A DNA stretch of 64,000 nucleotides from Hydrangea macrophylla. Its lineage: Eukaryota > Streptophyta > Magnoliopsida > Cornales > Hydrangeaceae. The stretch is from contig CM066991.1 in assembly GCA_033977485.1 (NCBI GenBank), positions 130,653,999-130,717,998 of the forward strand, given 5' to 3'. The position numbers and the translations under genes are program-made. Position 1 is the stretch's first letter. Each line of letters starts with the position of its first letter. The notes below the pieces were generated by a model. That model was given only the letters and a program-made list of their open reading frames with translations, was not told the DNA's origin and did not search any database. This document shows, piece by piece, positions 36,328 to 46,934 of the stretch.

Positions 36328-38677
36328 TCATACCCCAACCCACTCCCGGTGGATTAGGACATGTGTAACAAGAGTAACCGCACCCAAAATACACACTAAT
36401 TGGAAAGAAAATGTGGAGAAACAACTCTAAAGAACCCCACTGTGACAAAACAGCCCCCAAGGGCAAAATGGTCATTAAGAAAGTATGTAAATTTTTTAAA
36501 CCAAAAGTTAGATTTATGAGTCTCGGTTCCAACGCAAAAAACAGCGCGCGAATCCGAGTTTTCTAGAAAGAGTTATGCACGTTTCCGTAAAAGCGGACGT
36601 GCTGTGAAAATTTCAAGCGGATCGATCCCTTCATACGGCCCAGATCGATCCATTTATATGAGCCACAAGCAGAATGTCCCTGATAAAGGCCGGATCGATC
36701 CCTTCACAAATGTGGATCGATCCGCGTCCTGCAGAACAAGTTCTGCTGCTAAGCTTTTGCTGTCAAACAAGTTCTCAACTTACCAAAACACCACCAATTC
36801 ACATGGAAACCTTATAAAACTTTGGGAAAACATTTCCAACACTCTCCCAAACATTTTTAATCTCAAGTTAAGCATGAATCACACATTCACATTCATCATT
36901 TGATCAAATCCACCATGAACTCATTTTATTTGAACTACAACAAACTTTTAAACTTTGAAACTCAATTCTCATTCAAAATTCATGAAACTTGTTGGGAATC
37001 AACTCAAGGTTGTAACTAGAATTGTGAACACTAATGAAGCATGTTTAAGACACTAGGGACACATCCGGACTTGCCGAGATGGTCAAATCCATTACTTTTA
37101 CCACACTTGAGCAAAACAAGAGATATTACACATTAGTTCCCAAATTCACTTTCAACTACCAAAATACTAATTTAGGATTCAAACTCTTTTTCTACAACCC
37201 AAATATGAACATCAACATAAAAGAAACCATAATTTACATCATTTTACAAGTTCAAAAGAAATTCACAAGCATAAGGCACAAATCTCCCCCATCTCTCCCA
37301 TCTCTCCCAACTCGCGCGTCATTTGCTCTCCGGATAAGGCTCCGAACCTACGGTGGTTGTTATGTACCACAACAGAAATAGGAAAACGGTTTTCTTAAGA
37401 AATTTGCTTAGTGAGCATTCTAAACATGATTGTATGTTTAACACGTGCAATGCTATAATTAACACATAAAAACACAACCGTAGTCGCCGAGTCACCGGTT
37501 ATATGGTTCATTCAGACCCGAAGACCTCCCTTGGTCCCGTGGCCACTTCTATTCCTTGGACTTCCGTTGTTTTATCGGATTCTTCCTCTACACCACCCTT
37601 ATTACTCCCAACAATGAACCATTTCCCCGGTGCTCATTGACTACCACATAGACATGTAAGCACATATACATGTGCCAATACATAAAATTTCCATAGAATT
37701 GACATCAACAATATATATTTGCTCCTACACAATAGTTACCACCTCTTATATCACATGAAGCTTTGAATATATTAAACACAATCACTTTTTGGTGTAGAAA
37801 ACTCACCTCCCACATATTTTACCCAAATTAAGCCAAATTATGCAGAATTTCCCCAAATTGAAGCTCAATTTCTACTCCAACAAGAATCCTACAAGTATTC
37901 GGTAAACGGCGTCTCACCGATTAGTGTGAGCTACCAAAATCCGACAATATAAACGTAAATTAAAAATATAGAAACGTTCGTCTTACCTTCACGAGTCCGA
38001 AAACGGCTTCGGTTCGCGAATCCGACGAACGACGGCGACGGAACGGTGAAATTTCGACGTCGGAGTCTCGAACTCTTCTTCTCTCCCGGTGATCTCTTTT
38101 CTTTTTCTTTTGATTTTCTGCTGTAAATGAGAGACTCTCATTCCCTCTTGACACATACACACACATGCAAGTCTGTGGTGTCATTATTTTGCCTTTTTCC
38201 CATTCACACTCCCGGGATTTCTTAAGTTCTTATTATGAACTTCCCCAAACATTCCATTAACTACCCAATTACTTAATGAGTGTTTGTCTAAGTTCCGTAT
38301 GGGTCCCAACGTGGGTCCCACATACTTTGTGAAATTTCTATCGCACCTACTAATTTTAATTCTTTTTCATTTATACCCTTATAACCCCAAATGCTACACA
38401 TAAATCAACACGTAATATGAAATCATATAAGCACATATTCATGTAGTCACATTAAATGCATTTAATCATTTAAAATGCAAATTACCAATTTACCCTTCAT
38501 TGGGTTAAATTTCAATACCTGTCCCACCTCTCTAGGGACTTTTCCAACTAGTGTTCCTCTCTGACACTTTTTACATGGGCGAGTCCAAGCCTCCCCTTAA
38601 TCCGTTTATACACTAATTATACTAATTAATGCATATTAATACAATAATTCACCCGTTCTCCGGATACGGGTGTTACA
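36328..38677 (-). mobile_element. Solo LTR, gypsy-like, about 2.35 kb
   Basis: On the + strand it begins TGTCATACCCC and ends CGGGTGTTACA. Reversed, it starts TGTAACACCCG, so it is probably antisense. A perfect 5-bp duplication GAAAG lies on both sides. No internal region or coding sequence was found. Paired GATCGATCC palindromes lie at 36618-36723, near the + strand start, which is the 3' end of the LTR in its own orientation. Confidence 0.85.
36618..36723. repeat. Cluster of GGATCGATCC palindromes
   Basis: Four units (CGGATCGATCCC, CAGATCGATCCA, CGGATCGATCCC, TGGATCGATCCG) form two pairs. Within a pair the units are about 22-26 bp apart, and the pairs are about 50 bp apart. The core is a perfect palindrome. 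Confidence 0.9.
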
Positions 38678-39405
38678 GAAAGGGAGAGTCAAGATTTTTG
38701 GGAGAACCCAAGGAAGAGATCGTGTATCGGTAGGCTTCTGCCCACCGGGTAGATAATGGGCATGGCCTAGTAGGTGCTCATTGTTGTTAGGTGCAGAAAC
38801 ATTGTGGAGGCGGCCATCGAGGTGCTGCAACAAGACTGCAATGCTATGGTGATGGTGAACGTATGGCTATACGCAAAGTCCTTTGTAGATTGTAACGTTA
38901 ATAATGGATGAGAATGTTGGGTTGGAACCTTAAGTTCAACAAGGATGATAGAGGTGGGTTGGAGCCTTGATAATGTCCAACAATTAATGAATGGGTGGTG
39001 AGTGGTGGTGAGAGAGAGGCTTGTAATGAATGCTTATGAATAAAAGAAGCCGTGTGGACGTAGGCATGTTGGTTGACCTGAACTACTTAGAAAAAATCAA
39101 TGTGTCTTCGCTTGGTTTGTTGTTGTTTATTCTTGTGTTGGATGTTATACTTTACTCTTGTTATCATATGTGAATTATCTTTAACAAGTGGATGTGATAT
39201 TGATTATGGAGAATTGGGGTCCACCCGCACAACAAGACTTTCGTGTTCCATAGAGGGAACTTAGTACCAAGTTGGTAACTAATTGTTCAAGATTATTGAA
39301 AAATTTGAATTTGTTTATCAACTTTTTACAACTTTTTAAAAAAGCTATAAAAAAAAAAGAAGATTTGAGAAAATTGTTTTTTTTTCTTTAAGAAATTGGA
39401 ATTAA

Positions 39406-39460
<55 letters not shown>

Positions 39461-39728
39461 TTCACAACAATACTAAACGTTAAACAACCATTTAAAAATT
39501 CATTTTTATAAAATCTCTTACTCTCACAAATGACTAGTGGGTTAGAGAACTATTTTTTAATTAGATTTAAAGGTATGTTTCTCCAATTTGATTCTCAAAT
39601 ACTTTGTCAAATGTACCAGATGCAGTGACATATGTTATCATTGATCACGTCACGGTAAGTGGTACAACTGTCAGTCATTTAGGAACCAAATTTGGGATTC
39701 ATATTTGAAAAGTAAATCATTATTCTTT
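38678..39728. other. Possible LTR remnant, (ATT)n microsatellite and MITE remnant
   Basis: At 39045-39130 the motif GCCGTGTGGACGTAGGCA, followed by AATCAATGTGTC, resembles the R-U5 part of plant copia LTRs, but no ends or PBS were found. A long (ATT)n runs 39407-39460. A faint copy of the ATGCTATG MITE family lies at 39567-39722. No gene is seen. Confidence 0.4.
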
Positions 39729-39965
39729 GGGTGAATTATACTTTACACCCTTGTAGTTTGGGTATGATATCACTTTGGTCCTTGTAGTTTTAATTTTGTC
39801 ATTTTGGTCCATGCAGTTTCACTTTAGGTTCAATGTAGTCCATTCATGAAAATTTTCTATAATTTTTTTTTTATAGAAATAGGTTATGCGATGCACACGT
39901 GAGGTATCATTAGGGTCATAATGGTAAATCTATTTAGAGAAATTATATTTTACACACCTATATTG

Positions 39966-40147
39966 ACAAAGATTCTCTAAAGAGGACCACCTCTCTTTAT
40001 TAAAGAGAGGACCTCTGTTTTAGCCGTCAGATCGTGTTTTCATTAAGGGTAGTGCTGTAATTTCACAGTTTTTCAATACGATCCGACAGTTAAAAGAGAA
40101 GTCCTCTCTTTAATAAAAAGAGGGTGCCCTCCTTAGAGTCTGACTGC
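39966..40147. mobile_element. Foldback Mutator-type MITE, 182 bp
   Basis: It contains perfect local palindromes around CTCTCTTTATTAAAGAGAG at both ends. It is flanked by a perfect 9-bp duplication CCTATATTG (39957-39965, 40148-40156). A second copy of this family lies at 52930-53109. Confidence 0.82.
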
Positions 40148-40285
40148 CTATATTGAACCTAAATCTGTCAAAAATTGTAAGAAAATTTGATATATGGACT
40201 ACATTGAACCTAAACTGAAACAACAAAGACCAAAATGACAAAATTGAAACTACAGTACCAAAGTGACATCACAGCCAAACTATAA

Positions 40286-40505
40286 GGCCTCGTTTGGCAG
40301 GCCGGATAAAACTGTCGAATTAGATTGGATAAGGCAGGATCAGACTGGATTAGTAATCCTATCGGATTAGCTATTGTATTGTCCTGTATTTTGAACGTGC
40401 TAGATACAATTGTCAAATAAGCTGTTATATCCTAATCTTGTGTTTGGTTATGTCCAGATATAAATTCCGGATAATAACTAAATTATTACTTTTTAATCCC
40501 CTCTC

Positions 40506-40549
<44 letters not shown>

Positions 40550-42109
40550 AGCACAAACAAATCTAGGGTATTTGAAAGTTTTTTTTAAAAAGAAAATCTT
40601 AAAAAAAAAAAAGCAAATATGGAAAAGGGAGGCAAAAAAAAAAAAGCAGAGTTCTGAAAATCAAACAAAAAATAAGATCTTCCTTGTTTCATGTTATTCC
40701 TTTGGGTTTGAATATTCAAGGTAAGAACATCTAGAATATGGGGATCTATCAAACTAACAGTAAAATCAGGATACCAGTTAAAATAAACTGGTCCATGGCA
40801 AAGACTAAACTCAATCATTCCTAGTAAGGAATTTGTGAAATGGAGATGCCAAAAGGAAAGTATCTAGCATCTCTAAGACATGCCAAAAGGAAAGTATCTA
40901 AACCTTTTGCTGTCATAAGTTTAATATTAACTTGAACAAGTCCTACATGAAGATATTTAAATCCTCACAAAAGATATTTAGAAATTGCCTGTGGAGATAA
41001 CATTTTGAAACTCCGATTGGCATTTGTAACTTGATGCGTAGTTTCAATTGTTTTGATCTCATAAGATTTAATCTGGTAAAAAGGTCTGAGATAATAAAGT
41101 ACTCATCAATAGGAATTGAAGGCATTTTCGAATTTTTTAAAAAATTTCCCATATTTTCAATAGTAGTCTCATCCATGTTTTTAATATTGTTAAGATCCAT
41201 GTTCTTAGGAATAGTGTCTTGCTCAACCTTAGTACTAGATCCAAAGTACATGACTAATGTTTTCATTCTAAATACTGGTACAGTGAGAACTTACCCTACT
41301 ATCAACAAACCCTGGATTGGTCCTAAATGCCTGATCACGGCAACGACGGACACTTCAATGGGGGAATAATGCGACTTGGGTATAGGTGCAAAAAACAATA
41401 ACAGTAAACAGAAATCAACAGGAGACAACACTTATGGCTCTGATACCAAAAAAAAAAAAAAAAAGAGAGAGAGAGACCTAAAGGGGAAAAAAAGACCTAA
41501 AAGTTTTTTTTTAATAAAGCAAATCTTAAAAAAGTAAAAATAAAAATAAAAATAAAGCAAATTTGGAAAGGGAAAAAAAAGATCTGAAAATGATATAAAA
41601 AAGAAGATCTAGGGAAGAGAAAAAAGAAGAAGCAATTTGGGGGGAAAAAATCAAAATTAATAAAAAAAAAAATTGGAAAGGAAAAAACAAACACACAAAC
41701 ATATCTAGGGTATTTGAAAGTTTTTTTTTTTAAAAAAGAAAATCTAAAAAAAAAAGAAGAAAAAAGCAAACATGGAAAAAGGAGGAAAAAAAACAGAGTT
41801 GTGAAAACCAAATAAAAAGAAGATCTGGGGAAAAAAAGAAACAAATTTGGGGGAAAAAAAGAAGAAGAAGAGATCTGGAAAAAAAATAAAAGAAGAAAAA
41901 TCGGAAAAAAAAAAAAAGGTCCCAAGAGTTCTCCCAAACTCCCTTATCCCACCTACTACCACCCCCCTTTTGGTATTGAGTTATTATGAACTCATTGAGA
42001 TTAAATGAGAGTTTGAGATAAAATAATCCTATTCAGTGTGTGCCCCAAACAGTGAATTGGATAAAAGTTATCTAATCCGACCTCCTTATCCTGTCTGCCA
42101 AACATGGCC
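40286..42109. mobile_element. Tourist/PIF-Harbinger-like element, 1824 bp
   Basis: The left end GGCCTCGTTTGGCAG pairs with the right end CTGCCAAACATGGCC. The match continues into GGATAA/TTATCC. TAA flanks it (40283-40285, 42110-42112). It contains a C33 tract (40507-40539) followed by A11, three decayed A-rich repeats (about 40550-40680, 41500-41620, 41695-41840) and a pararetrovirus-like segment. No transposase was found. The F-rich minus-strand frames at 41497-41962 come from A-rich DNA. Confidence 0.8.
40585..41455 (-). pseudogene. Endogenous pararetrovirus (caulimovirid) fragment: PBS and movement-protein-like region
   Basis: Read on the minus strand, a Met-tRNA primer-binding site (TGGTATCAGAGCC, about 41439-41451) is followed by a leader of about 180 bp and an ATG at 41266. 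That frame (to 40943) contains SIPIDEYFIISDLF and LKLRIKLQMPIG. A second frame (40818-40585) contains GPVYFNWYPDF and DPHILDVLTLNIQTQ. In that order and context these resemble the movement-protein region of caulimovirids, whose genomes also use initiator Met tRNA as primer. The region is broken by stops and frameshifts, ends after about 0.9 kb, and has no coat, protease or polymerase part, so it is a dead relic. A copia-type leader remains an alternative for the PBS. The family assignment rests on remembered motif style and needs a profile search. Confidence 0.5.
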
Positions 42110-42112
42110 TAA

Positions 42113-42367
42113 GGCCACGTTTGGATGACAGGTAGGGGATTGAACAATTAGTTCCTTTTAATTGACAGTCTCTGGAGTAATAATACCACATCCCCCATGG
42201 TATAACTTAGTCCCCCCATATGGGGGACTATTATTTTAAAATAGACAATTAGTCCCAGGCAGAATGATCGCGCCAAACACCGGACTATTAAATTAAAATG
42301 GACTATTAGTTCAATCTCCCACTATCTCCCACTATCATATCTTTAATCTTGCGAAACAAACGAGTTC
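42113..42367. mobile_element. Tourist-like MITE, 255 bp
   Basis: The left end GGCCACGTTTGGATG pairs with the right end CAAACGAGTTC. TAA lies on both sides (42110-42112, shared with the preceding element, and 42368-42370). A closely related copy is at 46584-46826, sharing TAATACCAC, CCCCCATGGTATAA and GGACAATTAGTCCC. Confidence 0.88.
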
Positions 42368-42401
42368 TAAGGGTATAAAGTGTGATTTACCCTTATTCTT
42401 T

Positions 42402-43580
42402 TAATTAAAATATTCTGTTTGTTAGCAACAGAGAGGTGGGGGCTAATGAATCGACAGTGTTATCCAAAACCAAAGAAGCAAATATAAGTCAATAACTAGG
42501 TGTTGTGGTACTTTTGGGTTGGTTTTATTTTTGTCCAAGCTTGGGTGGGCAGTGGTGGGGTTTTAGATCCTTTAATGGTTGCTTTTCATCGTCACTTACA
42601 ATAGGAGTATAACTTTTATAGGTGATGCTGTACATGGTTGAGCAAATCTAACAGAGACAACGCCTTTTTTCCCTTTATATTTTTCAAGATCACCCATCAT
42701 GTTTTGATGATGCATGTTTTTCCTTAATTTCAACACAAATTGCATTCTTATACATATATATATATGTAGATATGTGTCTGTATATATGTATATATATGTA
42801 TGCATATAGATAGATTCAGGAGGACCACCGCGTGGAAATTTCATCATTTATCTGTGTTATTTGAGTGTTCTATTTAATTAATTACCTGCTCCAACGGACG
42901 CCGACAATCTATTTTACGAAGAAATTTGATGGTTCCACAATATTGACTAGTGACCAGGGAAAAAAATAAGGCCACTTATCGCATATGTGGCATAATTAAT
43001 GTGATTCTTTTGATGTTGGAAAAAATTGTTTAAAAAAAATAAAATTACTCAAGGTTTTTGAGATAAAAAGTTATACGATTTTCCCCATTTGGAGCTAATG
43101 ACATTTTTTAAGAGATTTTTTTTCTTTCAAAATTCGTATAGAAAACATTTTTTTGGTCTTAAGTTCAACCCGTTTTTCATTTGGGTGAAAAGTCTCTCAA
43201 TAAAAAAATTTCATGTAATTACATATGTGAAATTGAAAATTTACACAATTTTTTGGCCTGAGGGCCAATCTTTTTTTTTTTTTTTTTTTTTGTAAAAGGT
43301 CTATTCAATATTTCACATAACTAGTTATGTAAAATTTTCTAACGTAAGTATTTGATTTGATTATGTTTCACTATTTATGGTCGTTTGACCAAACTAAAAT
43401 AATGGGGTGTCTTTTAATTCAAATAATCCAATATGAGGACTTTTTTTTTGAAATTTATATTCTTTCAATAAAATGGTAACACTTTGCCCATATTTTTGTT
43501 TTAACATAGTTGTATTTCTATAATGATGTTTTTAGCCTAAAATAGTTCAAAAATAAATAAACCGTTGGATTGAAAAGAAA
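42402..43580. other. Intergenic, no gene seen
   Basis: AT-rich, with (TA)n-like runs at 42754-42815 and a T-run at about 43271-43291. The local frames at 42596-42847 and 43089-43295 translate low-complexity DNA. Confidence 0.5.
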
Positions 43581-43893
43581 GTAATGTTACACTTCCCAAA
43601 TTCAAATATCAAATCTCCATCCTTGATGTGGTAGTACTTGATGTGGTAGTACTGGGATCAGTGGATTTGATTGTAGGTTGTTGAATTGACCCCATAGTTG
43701 TCAATGAACCCACTGAGTATTTTGATCGGAGAATATTGAATTGACTCAATAGTTGTGAATGGGCCCACTAAGGATGTTGATTGGAGGATGTTGAATTAAC
43801 CCCACAGTTGTCAATGGGCCTATGGAATTTTGATTGGTGCCACACCATTTGGGATGAGGATGTGAGATTTGATTTTGAGAATCATAGCATTAC
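43581..43893. mobile_element. MITE of the ATGCTATG family
   Basis: The left end GTAATGTTACACTTCCC with TATCAAATCTC pairs with the right end GAGATTTGATTTTGAG with CATAGCATTAC. Inside, TTGATGTGGTAGTAC is tandemly doubled at about 43624-43653, and TTGAATTGACCCCA-like units recur. The target duplication is not clear. Confidence 0.55.
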
Positions 43894-45058
43894 TTTTAAA
43901 AAGATCATTATAAGTAGAGTATATATATGATTTCCAAATTTCTATCCTAAACGTGCTTCCCAAATGACGTGGCAGTGGGGCCATGTCTAATACAGTGGGA
44001 CCAATTGAATTTTGATTAGAAGTTGTTTACTTGACCTTATTGCCACATCATTGGGGAAGCATTTTCGAATATAAGTTTGGGAAGCATAAAAGGGACAAAT
44101 TCCATCTAGGTGCAATGCATAGAATGCGAAAATAGCCCAAGCCATATTATTCATCACAACTTAAAATAAATGCTTGTTTTTCAATGTTTACGTGAATTTT
44201 GAAGAATATATGTTTCATGATCTACACGAGTATGGAGTCTTAAAGACCAACAGTAATTAATGAGAAGAAGAAAGCAAGTTGATATACATGACTTTTTGGG
44301 TAGTGGGTAATTATCTAATGGCTGCTGATTTTATTGGTGTATGATCAATGTGACCTAAGTTTTAACAAATTTATAGCTTAAAACTTTTAAAATACTATTG
44401 CCATATAAAGATTAATTATATGATTATTCATCGAGACATTAACTTTATATGACTTAAAAGACATGCTTTTTAAAATAAAAAATAAAAAAATTTCCCTTTA
44501 GATTAAAGCAATAATTGCTTAGAAAAACCCAATCAAAAAACACCACCAAGCATATATGAACGAAAGGGGAAAGAAAAAAAAAAGAAGAGAAAAAGGTATT
44601 ATTGGATAAGTGTTGTTTTACATTTGCCTTTCACAAGGTACATTTTTGGAAAACAGCTAGATTGTGGAACTTAGACTTTAATTGGGGACCAACAAATGAG
44701 ATCACAAACCTTTTAGAGTCCTTAATCACTAAGAATGTGTAATTCCTTCTTCTAAAAGGATTCATAAAATCAACGAGAGATTAATGCACTAGTGGAACCC
44801 CACTTGTTTCTTTCCCTTTGTCACAATCCCAAGGGTTGTTTGGGAATGCTTACAGTAAGACCATGTCTAGACCAAGTCTTACTTTTATTTACTTTTTATG
44901 AATTTTTTTTATATTTATTTTTAAAAACCAATAAAAATGTATTTCAATCAAGAAAACATTACAAGACTGCAAAGTGAAACCTGAGTCACGCCATTGAAAC
45001 TAGCTAGGTATACCCAGTAATAACATAAATGGACTCTAACGTAATCAGAAAGTAATTA
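43894..45058. other. Intergenic, no gene seen
   Basis: At 43935-44095 the motif TTCCCAAATGACGTGGCA and a facing GGGAAGCATTTTCG suggest another degraded MITE. No complete element or gene was recognised. Confidence 0.4.
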
Positions 45059-45823
45059 GGGTAATTCTATTGACACTTGCCTAGTTTGCTCTCTACACCC
45101 ACCACTCAACGATACTTTTTTATTACAATTTCACCCCTCTACAAAATGACATTGAAGGACATATCTTCTCTCTCCTTTCTTGTCTCTATACTCCTCTACG
45201 TTCAGCACCTGTACTTCTACTTCATTCCTCTGTAGCACCCTTGTCATGACTCAAAAATATCCGTCACCCCCACTGAGATGGTACCACCATAGCCCAAATG
45301 AAATACGATACACATATATACATCTATGTGTATATGACCAATTGACCATGATACATATAATACATATCACCACTGCCTAAATCAATCTGATATTTATTAG
45401 TAATACAATTTGTATGTGTGTGTACTTATATGCATTCTCATATTGGGTTTCAAATTCATTTTTTCTAGTCTTTTGCTATATGCCTCTTTAGATATTCATT
45501 TAGGGTTTGTAATTCACTTTGATCTAAAAGTGGGTTTTCATCAGTTCATTTCCGCTTCTACCACCATCAAACCTCTCATCTGGTTTTCATTAGTAATTAG
45601 TTAGGGTTTGAAGGGAAGATGATGATGATGATGATGAATATGGTGGTTGTAGAGAGTAAATGAAATGAGAGATACAAAGGAGGGTGTATAAAGTAGTTAG
45701 GGTTATTTTAGGAATAAGGGGGTGAGTGTAGAGAGTAGGTTGTTTTAATTTTAATTGGAATGGTGGGTGTGAAGAGTAAGTGGGTGTGAAGAGCGAATAA
45801 GGTGGGTGCCAATAGAATTACCC
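45059..45823. mobile_element. Mutator-type element, 765 bp
   Basis: The left end GGGTAATTCTATTG and the right end CAATAGAATTACCC are perfect inverted repeats. They continue with CACCCACC/GGTGGGTG blocks for about 50 bp. The flanks AAGTAATTA and AAAAAATTA match at 7 of 9 positions. A (GAT)n run lies at about 45621-45637. No transposase frame was found. Confidence 0.75.
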
Positions 45824-46317
45824 AAAAAATTATACAAACATAAAAAAAATACTATCTAGGACTGGTTTTTTCTTAACTACACTAGAGAACCAGTTCTAAT
45901 GCCCAAACATATATAGTCTAATATGTTGAGTGCATATGATTAAGAAATTTTAATCCACCCAAACATTTTGGTCAACAAGAACAGATGGTACATACATAAC
46001 AAAACTCATGGTTCTAATTTGTATTGAGAGTTGGAAACTTGGGATGGAATTATGGAAATTGGGTAGAGATGTAATAGGAGAGAGATTTCTCAATTTCTTA
46101 GTCCGGAAGATATGTGGCCATGAAAAAGAAATTAAGTGGAACAAAATTGACTCCGTGGTCGAGTTGGAAATACTTGTTTCCATTCTCCATACTACGAACC
46201 TTAGCTCCAAGGAAAATAATATCTACTTCTAAAATATGGAGTTCTAGGTTCATTCCTTTTTATACTAAGTTTTTGAAAAATACACTTTTTTATTTTCTAG
46301 ATTGATGTAATAAAAAA
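45824..46317. other. Intergenic, no gene seen
   Basis: The overlapping frames on both strands at 45950-46305 show no recognisable domain. Confidence 0.4.
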
Positions 46318-46925
46318 AGAGTAATGCTAGGTACACCAAAATGGGTCACCTAAACTATCCACCTGTTGATGTGGATTTCCAAATTTATTCATCAATTACT
46401 GTTGAAATTAAGGGATTGTATCCCGGTTTTTATATTTTTATTTATGGGTCATGTTGACCACATTTAAGGAGTTTATTTTCTTTCCCTTTCTGTTTATTTT
46501 CTTTCCTTTCTTTTTCCACCTTGTAATGCTAAATATACTGGTGATGTACAGTAATAAAAGTATCACTTCTCCAAATTCTTTTAGGCCACGTTTGGATGGC
46601 GGAGGGGAGATTGGATAATTAGTCTCATTTAATTGATAGTCCCGGGACAAATAATACCACCTCCCCCATGGTATAATTTAGTCCCCCATATGGGAGACTA
46701 TTCTTTTAAAATGGACAATTAGTCCCGAGCAAAGTGGTCTTGCCAAGCACTGGACTTTTCAATTAAAGGGACTATTAATCCAATTCCCCACTATCCCCTC
46801 CTTAATCCTGCGAAGCAAACGATGCCTTATTACTAAAAAAAAGTTTGAATTAATATAAAAAATGCCACGACTCATTAACCAGTAGATAGTTTAGGTGTCC
46901 CGTTTAAGTGTACCTAACATTACTC
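46318..46925. mobile_element. Mutator-type MITE carrying a nested Tourist MITE
   Basis: The left end GAGTAATGCTAGGTACAC pairs with the right end GTGTACCTAACATTACTC. The match continues through CACCTAAACTATC. The flanks contain AATAAAAAA at 46309-46317 and 46926-46934, consistent with a 9-bp duplication, although the A-runs make it less decisive. Without the Tourist insert it is about 360 bp. Confidence 0.75.
46584..46826. mobile_element. Tourist-like MITE, 243 bp
   Basis: The left end GGCCACGTTTGGATG pairs with the right end CAAACGATGCC. A perfect TTA duplication flanks it (46581-46583, 46827-46829). It is the sister copy of 42113-42367. Confidence 0.9.
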
Positions 46926-46934
46926 AATAAAAAA

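Larger units (their letters stand above)
39729..42392. mobile_element. Small Mutator-type element expanded by nested insertions
   Basis: The left end GGGTGAATTATACTTTA (39729) and the right end TAAAGTGTGATTTACCC (42392) are inverted repeats. They continue inward through blocks such as GATATCACTTTGG and TTTTGTCATTTTGG for about 120 bp; the right repeat is cut by Tourist elements. A perfect 9-bp duplication TTATTCTTT flanks it (39720-39728, 42393-42401). Subtracting the nested foldback MITE and two Tourist-like elements leaves only about 390 bp, so the original element was a MITE. Confidence 0.85.

Noticed and set aside
41497..41962. Minus-strand frames rich in Phe and Ser, up to 146 codons
   Set aside because: They arise from A-rich low-complexity DNA in the Tourist-like element and contain no domain.
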